NCBI RefSeq assembly: GCF_029537395.1
Contig: NZ_CP120677.1
Span: 930,001 to 994,000 of the forward strand
From: Tissierella sp. Yu-01
GTDB taxonomy: Bacteria; Bacillota; Clostridia; Tissierellales; Tissierellaceae
Length of the DNA stretch: 64,000 bases
Reading direction: 5' to 3'
Below are positions 33,232 through 44,029 of this stretch, in pieces; positions within the stretch are counted from its first letter, which is position 1; each line of letters begins with the position of its first letter. Made by a program: the position numbers and the translations under genes. The notes below the pieces were generated by a model. That model saw only the letters and a program-made list of their open reading frames with translations. It searched no databases and was not told where the DNA came from.

Positions 33232-34617
33232 TTATTCAATGACTAATAGTTTTATAAACAGTCCGTCCTCTATTAATCTCACATTTATTTCTGATGTAAA
33301 TATGTCTGCTGGTACACTAGTTTTATAGGTGAATATTATCTGATAAAGATCTTCTTCCAGCTGCTTTATTTCATAACTATCTACCCAAGGACTAGAGGTA
33401 CCTGTTACAAAGCCCATTTCTTTAAACTCATTATATTTTTGGTCTCTCAATTGATCTTCCATTAAACCATATTGTGCTACGCCATCTCTCATTTTAACGG
33501 CTTCTGCATACATCTTAATAGCATCTAATGGAGCTTCTGGCTTTTCAAATTCGCTAATTTTAGTATAAAGATAATTATCTTCTACTTCATTACTATATAC
33601 TCTTGCAATAAACTTATCGTTGCCTTTTACACCAAGACTAACTCTCTCACCTAATGAATCTTTAAAATATGTTAAAGGTACGTAGGTAGATCCATCAATA
33701 ATTACTAATGATTCAACAGATACTGGTTTTCCATCTACAATAGCGCCATCATTTTTATTCCAGTCTACATCATATCCTAAGGTTTCAGCAATAGACCTAA
33801 GTGGTAGTAATATCGTATTATTATCTTGAATAACACCTTCATCGCTATCTATATCTTTTCCATTATAGCTGATGTGACCTCGCTCTTTACCGTCCTTAAT
33901 TGAATTATATACCTCATCTTTAAGAATATCTTTTATATCCTCTGAATCAATAATAAAATGTCTTATTCCTGCAGCATATGGAGCTATATCATATAAGCCA
34001 AAATAAACGACTAATTTATCTCCATCTATATAGAACTCATAATTACCCTCTTTATTAGCTATAGTTTCTTCATAGTTTGGAAAGTACCATTCTGGGTTCT
34101 TATCAATTTCTTCTAAGATGCAATTTGTTATAGCAGAATTATAATCTGTGTCTTGCTTAAATAAGTCCTTAAATTCATATATTTCTCCAGTAGAAGTATT
34201 AGCAGTAATAGATATTACTTGGCTTGTTCCATGTGCTCCACCGTAGTATGAGTAAATATTTAATTGAACCGATAATAAATCACCAAGTTTTTCATAATCA
34301 TATGTCATATCAAGATTAACAACCATAGAAGCAGCTACTTCGCCTTTTTCTATTAGCTCTTTCTTAATAGGCATCATAGACCTGGAAAAGGCATTAGCTT
34401 CGCCTATCGCATCTAAAGCAATATTTAGTACTCCCTCATTTATTTTATCTGCGCCATTAAAGCCTTCAAATATTGGTAATACAACATCAATTGATTTCAC
34501 ATCATCCTCACTTTTTATAATGGTATGGGATACATTGAAATTATCTTCTGCAAATCCATAAGGAACAAATGTAACTAATAATACTAGCAACAACAAGATA
34601 GATACTTTTCTTTTCAT
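33232..34617 (-). CDS. secreted RsiV-like (DUF4163/DUF3298) protein with copper amine oxidase-like domain
   Basis: A 461-residue exported protein. A signal peptide (MKRKVSILLLLVLLVTFVPYG, cleaved near residue 23) precedes a DUF4163/DUF3298 region (about 28-230) with NIYSYYGGAHGTSQVISI and a FGLYDIAPYAAGIRHFII ending, as in RsiV and PdaC. Next is a copper amine oxidase N-terminal-type domain (about 255-335) with LLPLRSIAETLGYDVDW and YVPLTYFKDSLG, a cell-wall-associated module common in Firmicutes. The last 110 residues are of unknown fold. ATG at 34617 has AAAGGAG. No linked sigma factor is present, so an anti-sigma role is unlikely. Confidence 0.8.
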   Translation of the reverse strand: MKRKVSILLLLVLLVTFVPYGFAEDNFNVSHTIIKSEDDVKSIDVVLPIFEGFNGADKINEGVLNIALDAIGEANAFSRSMMPIKKELIEKGEVAASMVVNLDMTYDYEKLGDLLSVQLNIYSYYGGAHGTSQVISITANTSTGEIYEFKDLFKQDTDYNSAITNCILEEIDKNPEWYFPNYEETIANKEGNYEFYIDGDKLVVYFGLYDIAPYAAGIRHFIIDSEDIKDILKDEVYNSIKDGKERGHISYNGKDIDSDEGVIQDNNTILLPLRSIAETLGYDVDWNKNDGAIVDGKPVSVESLVIIDGSTYVPLTYFKDSLGERVSLGVKGNDKFIARVYSNEVEDNYLYTKISEFEKPEAPLDAIKMYAEAVKMRDGVAQYGLMEDQLRDQKYNEFKEMGFVTGTSSPWVDSYEIKQLEEDLYQIIFTYKTSVPADIFTSEINVRLIEDGLFIKLLVIE

Positions 34618-34697
34618 AAGATTACTCCTTTATAATTTTCTTAACTATATTTTATTACCAAAATTAACCCAATACCAGCAACAATATGGTTACAATT

Positions 34698-34726
34698 AAA
34701 AAAGAATGCAAAATAGATGCATTCTT
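34698..34726 (-). terminator. terminator of the EIIC gene
   Basis: AAGAATGCA/TGCATTCTT hairpin with an 8-base loop, followed by TTTTTT on the minus strand, 41 bases after the stop. Confidence 0.82.
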
Positions 34727-34766
34727 CAAGTCAACACATATAAAGTTACTTCAAAATGTGCTGCTA

Positions 34767-36113
34767 CTATATATTATTTGAAGTAATCTTCTTATGATAT
34801 CTATAGGTATAATATATTAATACTAATACGATTGGAATAAAAATAATAGCGATTATATTTCCATCTAATATCATCATAATCCATGTTCGGTATAAATTGC
34901 CTCCATCGAGGAAACTAGTATACAATGCTCCTCCTGCTACTTCATATTCTATAACTTTGGCCATATCTGTTAGAAGTGGAGATATCCATGATGCCATATA
35001 CAGCGTTGCAATAATAATTGGTAATCCCAATATATAGGACCTTATTATATTTCCTTTTGTTGCAATCGTAATAAAAGCAACAGGTACCAGCAGGTTTGTT
35101 AAATCACCAAGTGGAATAAAAGTTACACCCGGTAGTAAAATTGCTAAAATAATTGATGTTGGTATTAATAATAATGCAGTTACAATATTAGAAGGAAGAC
35201 TAAAAAGAATTGCCACGTCTAATCCAATATATGTCTGCTCCATATTTGGTAACTTCTCTTGGATAAATTTCTTCATTCCCTCTGATATCGGTATTAAGGA
35301 TTCAGCAAGAATTCCTCCCATTCTTGGAAGAATAAATATTACAGCAGAAAATCTTATTGCAATTTCTAGAATTTCCTTAATTTCATACCCTGCAGATACT
35401 CCAAGTATAAACCCAAGTATTAATCCTATAACCATAGGTTCACCAAATAATCCCAACTTGTTCTTAATAGCTTCAGAATCTGCTTCAACCTTATTTAATC
35501 CAGGTATTTTATCAATTATCCAATTCCCAACCAATGCAAGAGGATAATGAATTGCCCCGGATAGATGTGGCACACAAACACCATCCATTCCTAAGGATTT
35601 GTTTATAATAGGAGCAGTCCATTCAGCTAGCTTCAAAGTTAATATAAAGCTTAATATGGAAATACTAAATACAATTACTACATTGTTCGTGACATGGTTT
35701 ATCATTGCTGAAATTACTATTATATGCCAGTAATTCCAAATATCAATGTTAACAGTTTTTGTCACTTTAAATATCAACATAATTGCATTTATAAAAATAA
35801 ATATAGCTAATAATAATGGAGCCCAGTTATAGGACCAGGTAATTGCAGCTAATGGGGGCCATCCTACATCAAGAACCGCTTTATCCAAACCTATTCTCTC
35901 AATAATTGCTGATACAACTGGTTTAATTACTTCAACAAAATAATCAAAGGTCATAAATATTCCTATGAATCCAATACCCAGTTGTAGAGAAGATCTAATT
36001 GCAGTTTTAATTCTAATACTAAATACAATTGATAATAAAAAAATAATTATTGGAAGTAATACATATGGTTGAAAACTAAGAAAATATTTAATTACATCAT
36101 TTAATAATTGCAT
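34767..36113 (-). CDS. PTS galactitol-type EIIC membrane component
   Basis: A 448-residue, highly hydrophobic protein with about ten membrane segments, matching the GatC/EIIC-Gat family that moves sugar alcohols or sugars across the membrane in phosphotransferase systems. Typical stretches are GIGFIGIFMTFDYF, GWPPLAAITWSYNWAP, HLSGAIHYP and FLDGGNLYRTWIMMI. ATG at 36113 is preferred to ATG at 36119, which abuts the GGAG. No EIIA, EIIB, catabolic enzyme or regulator is nearby, so it is an orphan transporter component; partners elsewhere or a PTS-independent role are both possible. Confidence 0.82.
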   Translation of the reverse strand: MQLLNDVIKYFLSFQPYVLLPIIIFLLSIVFSIRIKTAIRSSLQLGIGFIGIFMTFDYFVEVIKPVVSAIIERIGLDKAVLDVGWPPLAAITWSYNWAPLLLAIFIFINAIMLIFKVTKTVNIDIWNYWHIIVISAMINHVTNNVVIVFSISILSFILTLKLAEWTAPIINKSLGMDGVCVPHLSGAIHYPLALVGNWIIDKIPGLNKVEADSEAIKNKLGLFGEPMVIGLILGFILGVSAGYEIKEILEIAIRFSAVIFILPRMGGILAESLIPISEGMKKFIQEKLPNMEQTYIGLDVAILFSLPSNIVTALLLIPTSIILAILLPGVTFIPLGDLTNLLVPVAFITIATKGNIIRSYILGLPIIIATLYMASWISPLLTDMAKVIEYEVAGGALYTSFLDGGNLYRTWIMMILDGNIIAIIFIPIVLVLIYYTYRYHKKITSNNI

Positions 36114-36215
36114 AGTCATCTCCTTTTCTGTATAAATTTAACAACTAACTAAATTATACTACAAATTGTTGAAAACATCTTTATACAAGTACCTAAAATT
36201 GTGTTTCTAAAACAT

Positions 36216-38183
36216 TTATCTTTTAGGGCTATTATGATTTGCATAGTTAAGGACGTTATATGTACTATTTTTAATGTAGTTTTCAAGCTTGATTATATAC
36301 TCATCTGTTTTAATTTTACCGTTTTCTATCATAGATAGACCCTTTTCCCAGCTTGCTGTTAGTTCTGGTCTTAAGAGTGATGGTATTGATGATTTAACCA
36401 CATCAAAAATTAATTCTCCTAAATTAGTAGGGGTTAAGATCTGTGTTTTATTATTAAGTGATATATAATCAATCTTTTGAAGTTTCTTAAGAATCCCTGC
36501 TCTAGTAGCACTTGTACCTATTCCACTTCCTTTTATTTGTTCTCTTAGCTCCTCATCTTCAATTAATTTACCTGCACTTTCCATCGCTAATATTATGGAA
36601 CCAGAATTATATCTTTTAGGAGGAGTTGTTTCTGATTCTTTAATAACAAGATTAATAATCTTTACTTTTTGCCCTTTCTTTAGCCTTTTCAAGGTTTCTG
36701 TCTTTTCGGACTCTGAATTAGATTCCTTCTTGTCATTATTTAATACTATAAGAAATCCTTCCTGTATACATATCTTTGAAGACGTAAAGAAACTTTCTGA
36801 TTTTATTTTAGTAACAATCGACAACTGACTATAAATTGCAGGTGGATAAAATATTGATATAAACCTTCTTACTATTAGTAAATATGTTTCCTTTTCAAAT
36901 TTAGTTAATTTATTAAAACTACCTAACCCTTCACCTGTAGGAATTATAGCATAGTGATCCGTTATAGATTTGTCGTTCACATATTTGGTTTTTTCTATCC
37001 CCTTATAAAGTTGCTCAGATAGAATTTTTTGGATGTATCCATTTATATCTGTATCTGATTCATCTAATCTACAAATTTTATTCATATTTATAAGTCCATT
37101 TAAATTCTTATGAATTTCCTTAGTCACTGCTGTGGATAAGACTCTGGCATCTGTCCTTGGGTATGTAATCATTTTCTTTTCGTAAAGTGTTTGTGCAATC
37201 TTCAAAGTCTCCTCTGGACTTATCTTCAAACGTTTAGATAATTCGTTTTGTAATTCTGCTAAGTTATAGAGTAATGGAGGATTCTTAGTTTCCTTCTTCT
37301 TTTTTATCTCTTCAACAACAGCTTCCATTTCCAAATTATCTTCTTTTAGGAAATCTATAAAACTCTCAGCTTCCTTAATATCCTTAAATCCAATGTCTTT
37401 ATATAGTAAATTTGAATCAAAATAGTTAGAACCATCAACAGCTTTCCATTCTCCATCATAATCTATAGATTCATGAAATTGGAAACTAGAATTTATTTTA
37501 TAGTAAGGAGTCTTTACAAAGTCTCTTATTTCTCTTTCTCTTTGAACTATCATGCCAAGTACACAGGTCATAACTCTCCCAACTGCAATAACAACATAAT
37601 TCTTACCTAATCTTTTGCTTAGTATATTTCCATATTTCAAAGTTAGCAGTCTAGAGAAATTAATTCCCATTAAGTAATCTTCTTTGGCTCTCAAATAAGC
37701 CGCATCTGCTAAATTATCATATTCACTTAAAGGTTTTGCATTTTTTACTCCTTTTTTTATTTCTTCTTCTGTTTGCGAATCAATCCAAACTCTCTTTTTA
37801 GTTTTACCATTTACTTTTGCCAAATTATCAACTAGTCTATATATATATTCTCCTTCTCGTCCTGAGTCAGTACAAATATAAATCGTTGAAATATCATCTC
37901 TGTTAAGGAGCATTTTTACTATATTAAATTGTTTTTTTACATCCTTAATAACTTCATACTTGTATTCCACTGGTAAAAATGGAAGATCACTTAAAGTCCA
38001 TTTTTTATACTTCTCATCATATTTATCTGGATAACTCATAGTTACCATGTGTCCTACACACCATGTAACTACTGCTTCATCAGATTCAATATACCCATCT
38101 TTTTTATTGCCTTTTATATTTAATACCTTTGCAAATTCTATTGCTACGCTAGGTTTTTCAGCTATAAACAATGCTTTACTCAT
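36216..38183 (-). CDS. topB: DNA topoisomerase III
   Basis: A 655-residue type IA topoisomerase that relaxes or decatenates DNA through a transient 5'-phosphotyrosine. The Toprim domain begins KALFIAEKPSVAIEFAKVL and holds the acidic metal site in CTDSGREGEYIYRL. The catalytic tyrosine lies in KKMITYPRTDARVLS (about residue 326), and SGIGTSATRAGILKKL follows in the fold. There is no zinc-finger tail, consistent with TopB rather than TopA. ATG at 38183 follows GGAAGGTGA. It lies downstream of polC but is separated by a terminator. Confidence 0.94.
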   Translation of the reverse strand: MSKALFIAEKPSVAIEFAKVLNIKGNKKDGYIESDEAVVTWCVGHMVTMSYPDKYDEKYKKWTLSDLPFLPVEYKYEVIKDVKKQFNIVKMLLNRDDISTIYICTDSGREGEYIYRLVDNLAKVNGKTKKRVWIDSQTEEEIKKGVKNAKPLSEYDNLADAAYLRAKEDYLMGINFSRLLTLKYGNILSKRLGKNYVVIAVGRVMTCVLGMIVQREREIRDFVKTPYYKINSSFQFHESIDYDGEWKAVDGSNYFDSNLLYKDIGFKDIKEAESFIDFLKEDNLEMEAVVEEIKKKKETKNPPLLYNLAELQNELSKRLKISPEETLKIAQTLYEKKMITYPRTDARVLSTAVTKEIHKNLNGLINMNKICRLDESDTDINGYIQKILSEQLYKGIEKTKYVNDKSITDHYAIIPTGEGLGSFNKLTKFEKETYLLIVRRFISIFYPPAIYSQLSIVTKIKSESFFTSSKICIQEGFLIVLNNDKKESNSESEKTETLKRLKKGQKVKIINLVIKESETTPPKRYNSGSIILAMESAGKLIEDEELREQIKGSGIGTSATRAGILKKLQKIDYISLNNKTQILTPTNLGELIFDVVKSSIPSLLRPELTASWEKGLSMIENGKIKTDEYIIKLENYIKNSTYNVLNYANHNSPKR

Positions 38184-38247
38184 TATTTCACCTTCCTTTG
38201 CTTCCCAGTTACCTACATTATAACGTATTATTGAACTTTTGGAAAAG

Positions 38248-38286
38248 AGAGAAAGATACTACGAAATTATAGTATCTTTCTCTTTC
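38248..38286 (-). terminator. terminator after polC
   Basis: AGAGAAAGATACTA/TAGTATCTTTCTCT, a perfect 14-base stem, 30 bases after the polC stop. T-rich flanks occur on both sides. Confidence 0.75.
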
Positions 38287-38315
38287 ATTACTAATAATTA
38301 ATATAACTATTACTA

Positions 38316-41300
38316 TTAACCAAATACGTCAAATAGACTTAACTGATTACTCTCTGGTAGACCATCTAAACAATTAAATTTCTTTAGCAATTCAACTGCT
38401 GCATTACCAACTTTAGCACGTTTTCTTAAATCCTCTATAGAGCTAAAAGGTTCTTCATTAGCAGCTTTGTAAATGCCTTCGGCTGCTACATTACCCATTC
38501 CGGATATGCTGTTAAAAGGTGGTCTTAACATATCATCTTCAATTTGAAACTTACTTGCATGAGATTTATATAAGTCAATTGGAAGGAACTTAAATCCTCT
38601 TTCATACATCTCTAATACTATCTCTAAATCATCATACATATCCTTGTCTTTAGGAGCTGCCTGATTACCAAGAGCATCTATTTCCTTTAATTTTTCCTTT
38701 ACCTTTTCTTTCCCATGTATCATAAATTCAGCATCAAAAGCCTTTGCCCTTATTGAAAAATATGCTGCATAATAGGCTAAAGGTATATGAACCTTAAACC
38801 AAGCAATTCTAAAAGCCATCATTACATAAGCAGCAGCATGGGCTTTTGGGAACATGTATTTTATCTTTCTACAGGAATCTATATACCATTCAGGAACATT
38901 ATGCTCTCTCATTAATTCTTCATATTCAGGCCATTTTGGATCCTTTAATGCCTTACCTTTACGTACTAATTCCATTATCTTAAATGCACTATTAGGTGGT
39001 AGTCCCATTTTGATAAGATATACCATAATATCATCTCTAGTACATACGGCCTCACTGATGCTGGTAACTATTTCTGCATCAATTAATTCCTTAGCATTGC
39101 CCAGCCACACGTCTGTACCATGAGATAGACCTGATATACATATTAAATCCATAAATTTCTTAGGCATTGTGTCTAAAAGCATACCCCTAACAAATCTTGT
39201 ACCAAATTCAGGAACTCCGAAGGTTCCTACCTTAGAATTTATTTGTTCAGGAGTAACTCCTAGGGCAACAGTGGATGAAAATATGGACATTGTCTCTTTA
39301 TCGTCCATTTGTATAGTCTTAGGGTCAACTCCAGTTAAATCCTGTAACATTCTAATCATAGTAGGGTCATCATGTCCAAGTATATCCAGCTTCAATAGAT
39401 TTTGATCAATTGAATGATAATCAAAATGTGTTGTAATAATATCTGAATTAGGATCATCAGCTGGATGTTGTACTGGACAGAATTCATATATCTCTCTACC
39501 CTTTGGAACTACAATTATACCTCCAGGATGCTGTCCTGTAGTTCTTTTAATACCAGTACATCCCTTTGATATTCGAACGATTTCTGCTTTATTTATAGGA
39601 ATATTTCTTTCCTCATAATACTTTCTAACATAACCAAAGGCTGTCTTATCAGCAATCGTACCGATAGTACCTGCCTTAAATGTAGTGCCTTTACCAAAGA
39701 TAACTTCAGTATATTTATGCGCCTTTGCTTGATATTCACCTGAAAAGTTTAAGTCTATATCAGGCTCCTTATCTCCATTAAAACCTAAGAAAGTTTCAAA
39801 TGGTATATCTATTCCATCCTTTTCTAATTTTTCTCCACATACTGGACAATCTTTATCTGGTAAGTCAAACCCTATATTATAACCATAATCTGTAAAGTCA
39901 GAGTGTTTACAACTTGGACACCTGTAGTGTGCTGGCAAGGCATTAACCTCTGTAATACCAGTCATATATGCAACTACAGAAGAACCAACAGAACCTCTAG
40001 AACCTACTAAATAACCATCCTCATTTGATTTCCACACTAGTTTTTGTGCGATAATATACATAACCGAGAAGCCATTTTTTATTATAGAATCAAGCTCCTT
40101 CTCAAGCCTTTGCTCCACTATTTCGGGAAGCGTATCTCCATATAATTCATGTGCCCTATCATAGGTAATATCCCTAATAGTCTGCTCGCAACCCTCTATA
40201 TGTGGTGTCGCTTTTTCTGACGAAATTGGACTAATATTTTCACACATCTCAGATATCATATTTGTATTTGTAACTACTACTTCATATGCCTTCTCTCTAC
40301 CTAAATAGGAAAATTCATCAAGCATCTCATCAGTAGTCTTTAAATATAGTGGAGCTTGATTATCTGCATCTTTATAACCTTGTCCCGCCTCAAGTATACG
40401 TCTGTATATTTCATCCTCAGGGTCTAAGAAGTGAACATCTCCAGTAGCGACTACTGGTTTATTCAATTTCTCACCTAAGGCTACAATCTTTCTATTGATC
40501 TCCTTTAGATAATCTCTATTAGGCACTTGCTCTGTTCTGACTAAATAATCATTATTGCCAATAGGCTGTATTTCTAAATAATCATAATCTTCGGCTATTG
40601 CCTCTATTTCTTCATCAGATTTTCCTAACAACACTGCCTGGTAAAGCTCTCCTTCACTACAGGCACTTCCAATAATCAAACCCTCTGAATACTTTTTAAA
40701 CATGCTCTTTAAAATACGTGGCTTTTTATAAAAGTAGTCTAAATGTGAATAGGATACTAATTTATATAAATTTTTTAATCCTACATAATCCTTCGCTAAT
40801 ATAATTGCATGATAAGTTCTTAACTTTTTATATTCTTCTTTCTTAGCTTCCTCGTCAGAACCATAAACATCTATATCTGCAAGTGTTTTTGCTCCTCTTT
40901 CCTTTAGTTTGTCAATCATTATATTGAATACCTTAACAGTTGTATCAACATCGTCTAATGCCCTGTGAGCAACCTCTACTTTAATATTCAAATTCTTAGC
41001 AATTCTCCCTAATTTATATGTCTTAAATTCAGGAAATAACTCTTGTGCTAAAGTCAATGTATCCAAATAAGTAAAATCAAAATCATAGCCTAAGACTTTA
41101 GCATTATGCTTTAAAAAGTTGATATCAAAGCTGGCATTATGGGCAACTAACACAGTATCTTTAATAAAGTCAAGCATTCTTGGAAAAATCTTGTCTATAG
41201 TCTCTGCATCCTTTACCATATCATCTGTTATATTGGTTACTTCAACTACACGCTGAGGTATTGGTTTTTCAGGATTAACAAAACAACTAAATTCATCTAT

Positions 41301-42653
41301 AACTTTTCCTTCTTTAACTTTCATAATTCCTATTTCTGTTATCTTTTCTGTTACTGGTGAAAAACCTGTAGTTTCTAAATCAAGAACACAATAGGTAGTA
41401 TCAATACTTTGTCCCTTATGACTTGTCACAGAAGGTTTCTTATCTGGAGCTAAATAGGCTTCTACTCCATATATTACTTTCATATCTGAATTATCTCTAC
41501 CTAATAACTTATGTGCTTCTGGAAAAGCTTGTACCACTCCATGGTCTGTAATGGCGACGGACTTCATACCCCAGTTCATGGCTCTCTTTATAAGATCGGT
41601 AGCACTTGTCATGGCATCCATTTGGCTCATTTGAGTATGCATGTGAAGCTCTACTCTCTTTACATCAGCCTTATCTTTTCTCTCAATCCTTCTCATTCCA
41701 TTTGTTTCGATTATGGTATTGGCAATGATCTCGACTTCACCGGTAAAGTTACTATATCCCGCATTGCCAGAAATTCTAATTCCTTTTGCTTTACTCAATC
41801 TAGAAAAAACCTCATTAGCGTCTTCTCCTTTTACAAAGGATTTACATGTTATTGAGCTTGAACCATCGTATAAGTCAAAGGATACCAGTACCTTTCCACT
41901 TCTTAGCTCCTTAGATTCTAAATTGGAGATTTCACCTGCAATTACTACCATTCCTTCATTTGGTGATATATCAGTTATCTTAATAATTGGTTCTTTATTT
42001 TTTGAACTTCTTCCTAGGATAAGTGATGGATCTCCTTTTTTACCATTACTTTCTTTCTGTATATCCTGTTTATACTCAATAATATTATTAGAAATATATT
42101 GATTATAACTTGCTTTCTCTTCCTCTTGTATTATTTGATTTTCTTTAGCTTGTATATCATCTTTCAACTTTAATAACTCTTCATCATTCACTTTATCAAT
42201 GAATTTAATTTGATAGGATGTACCATAAAGTTTTTTAATTACGTCATGACATTCTTTATCATAATTATTCATTTCAAAATAATTTGAAACTATAGTTTTA
42301 AAGTTAAAAGTTATAGTATTTTCCGATATCTCATATCTACAATTATTTAAAGCAGCTCTAAGGACAGGATATTTATCAGATAATATAATTATTAAATTAT
42401 CTAATTCCTCTTCTATTGGTCTTTTTTCAGTGTCACTAGTATAATTAACCGATATAATTGAATCTTCTAGTTTAAATCTTTTCTTCATGAATTCAATTAA
42501 ATCAGCAAGTTTCTTAACCTCTATATACTTATCTGAGCTAATATTCATTTCAAGGTTTTTTGTATCCTTATTTAATATAACGCCTTCTACTTTGGCTTCA
42601 CTTAAAATATCCCCTGTTTCATAATCAGTAAAAATATCTTTAATTCTTTTCAT
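38316..42653 (-). CDS. polC: DNA polymerase III alpha subunit, PolC type
   Basis: The 1445-residue replicative polymerase of low-GC Gram-positive bacteria. Domains in order: N-terminal and OB regions (about 1-325), a PHP domain (VELHMHTQMSQMDAMTSA, SVAITDHGVVQAFPEA) interrupted by the 3'-5' proofreading exonuclease (YCVLDLETTGFSP, VAHNASFDINFL, HRALDDVDTTV), then a zinc-binding module (CPSCKHSDF, CPVCGEKL), the polymerase core (PDIDLNFSGEYQ with catalytic Asp residues, IDQNLLKLDILGHDDPTMIR) and the C-terminal domain with LSLFDVFG, a beta-clamp-binding end. ATG at 42653 has AGAGG at better spacing than ATG at 42662. The usual proS or ispG neighbours are absent. Confidence 0.98.
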   Translation of the reverse strand: MKRIKDIFTDYETGDILSEAKVEGVILNKDTKNLEMNISSDKYIEVKKLADLIEFMKKRFKLEDSIISVNYTSDTEKRPIEEELDNLIIILSDKYPVLRAALNNCRYEISENTITFNFKTIVSNYFEMNNYDKECHDVIKKLYGTSYQIKFIDKVNDEELLKLKDDIQAKENQIIQEEEKASYNQYISNNIIEYKQDIQKESNGKKGDPSLILGRSSKNKEPIIKITDISPNEGMVVIAGEISNLESKELRSGKVLVSFDLYDGSSSITCKSFVKGEDANEVFSRLSKAKGIRISGNAGYSNFTGEVEIIANTIIETNGMRRIERKDKADVKRVELHMHTQMSQMDAMTSATDLIKRAMNWGMKSVAITDHGVVQAFPEAHKLLGRDNSDMKVIYGVEAYLAPDKKPSVTSHKGQSIDTTYCVLDLETTGFSPVTEKITEIGIMKVKEGKVIDEFSCFVNPEKPIPQRVVEVTNITDDMVKDAETIDKIFPRMLDFIKDTVLVAHNASFDINFLKHNAKVLGYDFDFTYLDTLTLAQELFPEFKTYKLGRIAKNLNIKVEVAHRALDDVDTTVKVFNIMIDKLKERGAKTLADIDVYGSDEEAKKEEYKKLRTYHAIILAKDYVGLKNLYKLVSYSHLDYFYKKPRILKSMFKKYSEGLIIGSACSEGELYQAVLLGKSDEEIEAIAEDYDYLEIQPIGNNDYLVRTEQVPNRDYLKEINRKIVALGEKLNKPVVATGDVHFLDPEDEIYRRILEAGQGYKDADNQAPLYLKTTDEMLDEFSYLGREKAYEVVVTNTNMISEMCENISPISSEKATPHIEGCEQTIRDITYDRAHELYGDTLPEIVEQRLEKELDSIIKNGFSVMYIIAQKLVWKSNEDGYLVGSRGSVGSSVVAYMTGITEVNALPAHYRCPSCKHSDFTDYGYNIGFDLPDKDCPVCGEKLEKDGIDIPFETFLGFNGDKEPDIDLNFSGEYQAKAHKYTEVIFGKGTTFKAGTIGTIADKTAFGYVRKYYEERNIPINKAEIVRISKGCTGIKRTTGQHPGGIIVVPKGREIYEFCPVQHPADDPNSDIITTHFDYHSIDQNLLKLDILGHDDPTMIRMLQDLTGVDPKTIQMDDKETMSIFSSTVALGVTPEQINSKVGTFGVPEFGTRFVRGMLLDTMPKKFMDLICISGLSHGTDVWLGNAKELIDAEIVTSISEAVCTRDDIMVYLIKMGLPPNSAFKIMELVRKGKALKDPKWPEYEELMREHNVPEWYIDSCRKIKYMFPKAHAAAYVMMAFRIAWFKVHIPLAYYAAYFSIRAKAFDAEFMIHGKEKVKEKLKEIDALGNQAAPKDKDMYDDLEIVLEMYERGFKFLPIDLYKSHASKFQIEDDMLRPPFNSISGMGNVAAEGIYKAANEEPFSSIEDLRKRAKVGNAAVELLKKFNCLDGLPESNQLSLFDVFG

Positions 42654-42691
42654 ATTACTCATACCTCTTGCTAAAATTTTTTTACCTATTT

Positions 42692-44029
42692 TTATTTCTT
42701 TCTACTCAATACCACTCCTATTATAAATCCTGCTAATGATAAAGATATCCACCCAAAGCCATATTCAAATCCTGGTAAATATCTATGTGCAAATTCTAAA
42801 ATTTCACTTATTATTGCTTTTTCTTTTATAGGATCAGGCAATGCATTAAAGAAATCAAATATCGCAGGTAGAATAGTGGCACCTATTGTCCACTTATATA
42901 TTGTACCATTCTTTTTGATAATTGGGCTCATTAATGACAATATGATTAGATTTATAGCTAAAGGATAAAGAAACATTAGTACAGGTATTGATAACTGAAT
43001 AATTTTACTTAAACCGAAGTTTGCAATTATAAATGATACAACAGTAAATAATACTGCATATCCTTTATATGACATTGATTTTGGAAACAGCTCACTAAAC
43101 ATTTCTGAACATGCAGTGATTAGACCTATAGCAGTCTTTAAACATGCCACTCCAACAATAGCTGCCAATAATACCTGACCAATTAAACCAAAGTAATGAT
43201 TACTTACCATGGATAAAATCAACCCACCATTATTAGCACGACTAACACTACCTAAGCTTGATGCTCCCAAATAGGATAATGATGCATATATTACTGCCAT
43301 GCCAATAACACTAAAAATACTAGATTTAATAGTTTCTTTTGCAATGTATGTAGGATTTATAATTCCTAACTTTTCAATATTAGATATAATTACAATAGCA
43401 AAGGCCAATGAAGCTAATGCATCCATCGTATTATAACCATCCAATAACCCTGTAATCAATGGTTTCGTAACATAATTCCCCTGGGGTACAAATTCACTAA
43501 TTTGCCCCATTGGTTTAATAATAGTGACTATTAGTAGGATAGACAATAAACATAAAAAAATAGGAGTAAGATATTTTCCTACCCAATCAAGAATTCTACC
43601 AGGTCTTAATGAGTAGTATAGGGTTATAACGAAAAATATAAATGAAAAAATCAATAAACCTATCTTTAAATTCTCTTTTGGAATAAAAGGATGTATTCCG
43701 ACTTCAAATGCTACAGTAGCTGTACGTGGTATTGCAAATAAAGGTCCAATTGTTAAATACAGCATGCAGGTAAATAATATTGCGTAAACAGTATTAACTG
43801 GCTTAGCCATATCATAAAGACTTTCACTCTTTGATATACCAGATGCAATTACTCCTAACATTGGCAATCCTACACCAGTAATTAAAAATCCAATAGTTGC
43901 TGCGAGAGTATTACTTCCAGCAGCCTGTCCCATTTGAACTGGGAAGATAAGATTTCCAGCTCCAAAGAACAAACCAAATAGTAATGAACCTATTAATAGG
44001 TTCTGTTTTAATGTCAATTTTTCTTTCAT
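42692..44029 (-). CDS. brnQ: branched-chain amino acid transport carrier
   Basis: A 445-residue sodium-coupled symporter of the LIVCS family that imports leucine, isoleucine and valine. The N-terminus KQNLLIGSLLFGLFFGAGNLIFPVQMG is diagnostic, and about twelve membrane helices follow, with conserved GYNTMDALASLAFAIVI and GLDGYNTMD-type loop. ATG at 44029 has AGGAGG six bases upstream; a GTG immediately before it is too close. It lies 38 bases upstream of polC with no terminator seen, so readthrough into polC is possible. Confidence 0.94.
   Translation of the reverse strand: MKEKLTLKQNLLIGSLLFGLFFGAGNLIFPVQMGQAAGSNTLAATIGFLITGVGLPMLGVIASGISKSESLYDMAKPVNTVYAILFTCMLYLTIGPLFAIPRTATVAFEVGIHPFIPKENLKIGLLIFSFIFFVITLYYSLRPGRILDWVGKYLTPIFLCLLSILLIVTIIKPMGQISEFVPQGNYVTKPLITGLLDGYNTMDALASLAFAIVIISNIEKLGIINPTYIAKETIKSSIFSVIGMAVIYASLSYLGASSLGSVSRANNGGLILSMVSNHYFGLIGQVLLAAIVGVACLKTAIGLITACSEMFSELFPKSMSYKGYAVLFTVVSFIIANFGLSKIIQLSIPVLMFLYPLAINLIILSLMSPIIKKNGTIYKWTIGATILPAIFDFFNALPDPIKEKAIISEILEFAHRYLPGFEYGFGWISLSLAGFIIGVVLSRKK

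Noticed and set aside
41511-42102. Two overlapping plus-strand frames of 114 and 129 codons inside polC
   Set aside because: They are antisense shadows of the polC N-terminal coding region, lack ribosome binding sites and have no recognisable domain.
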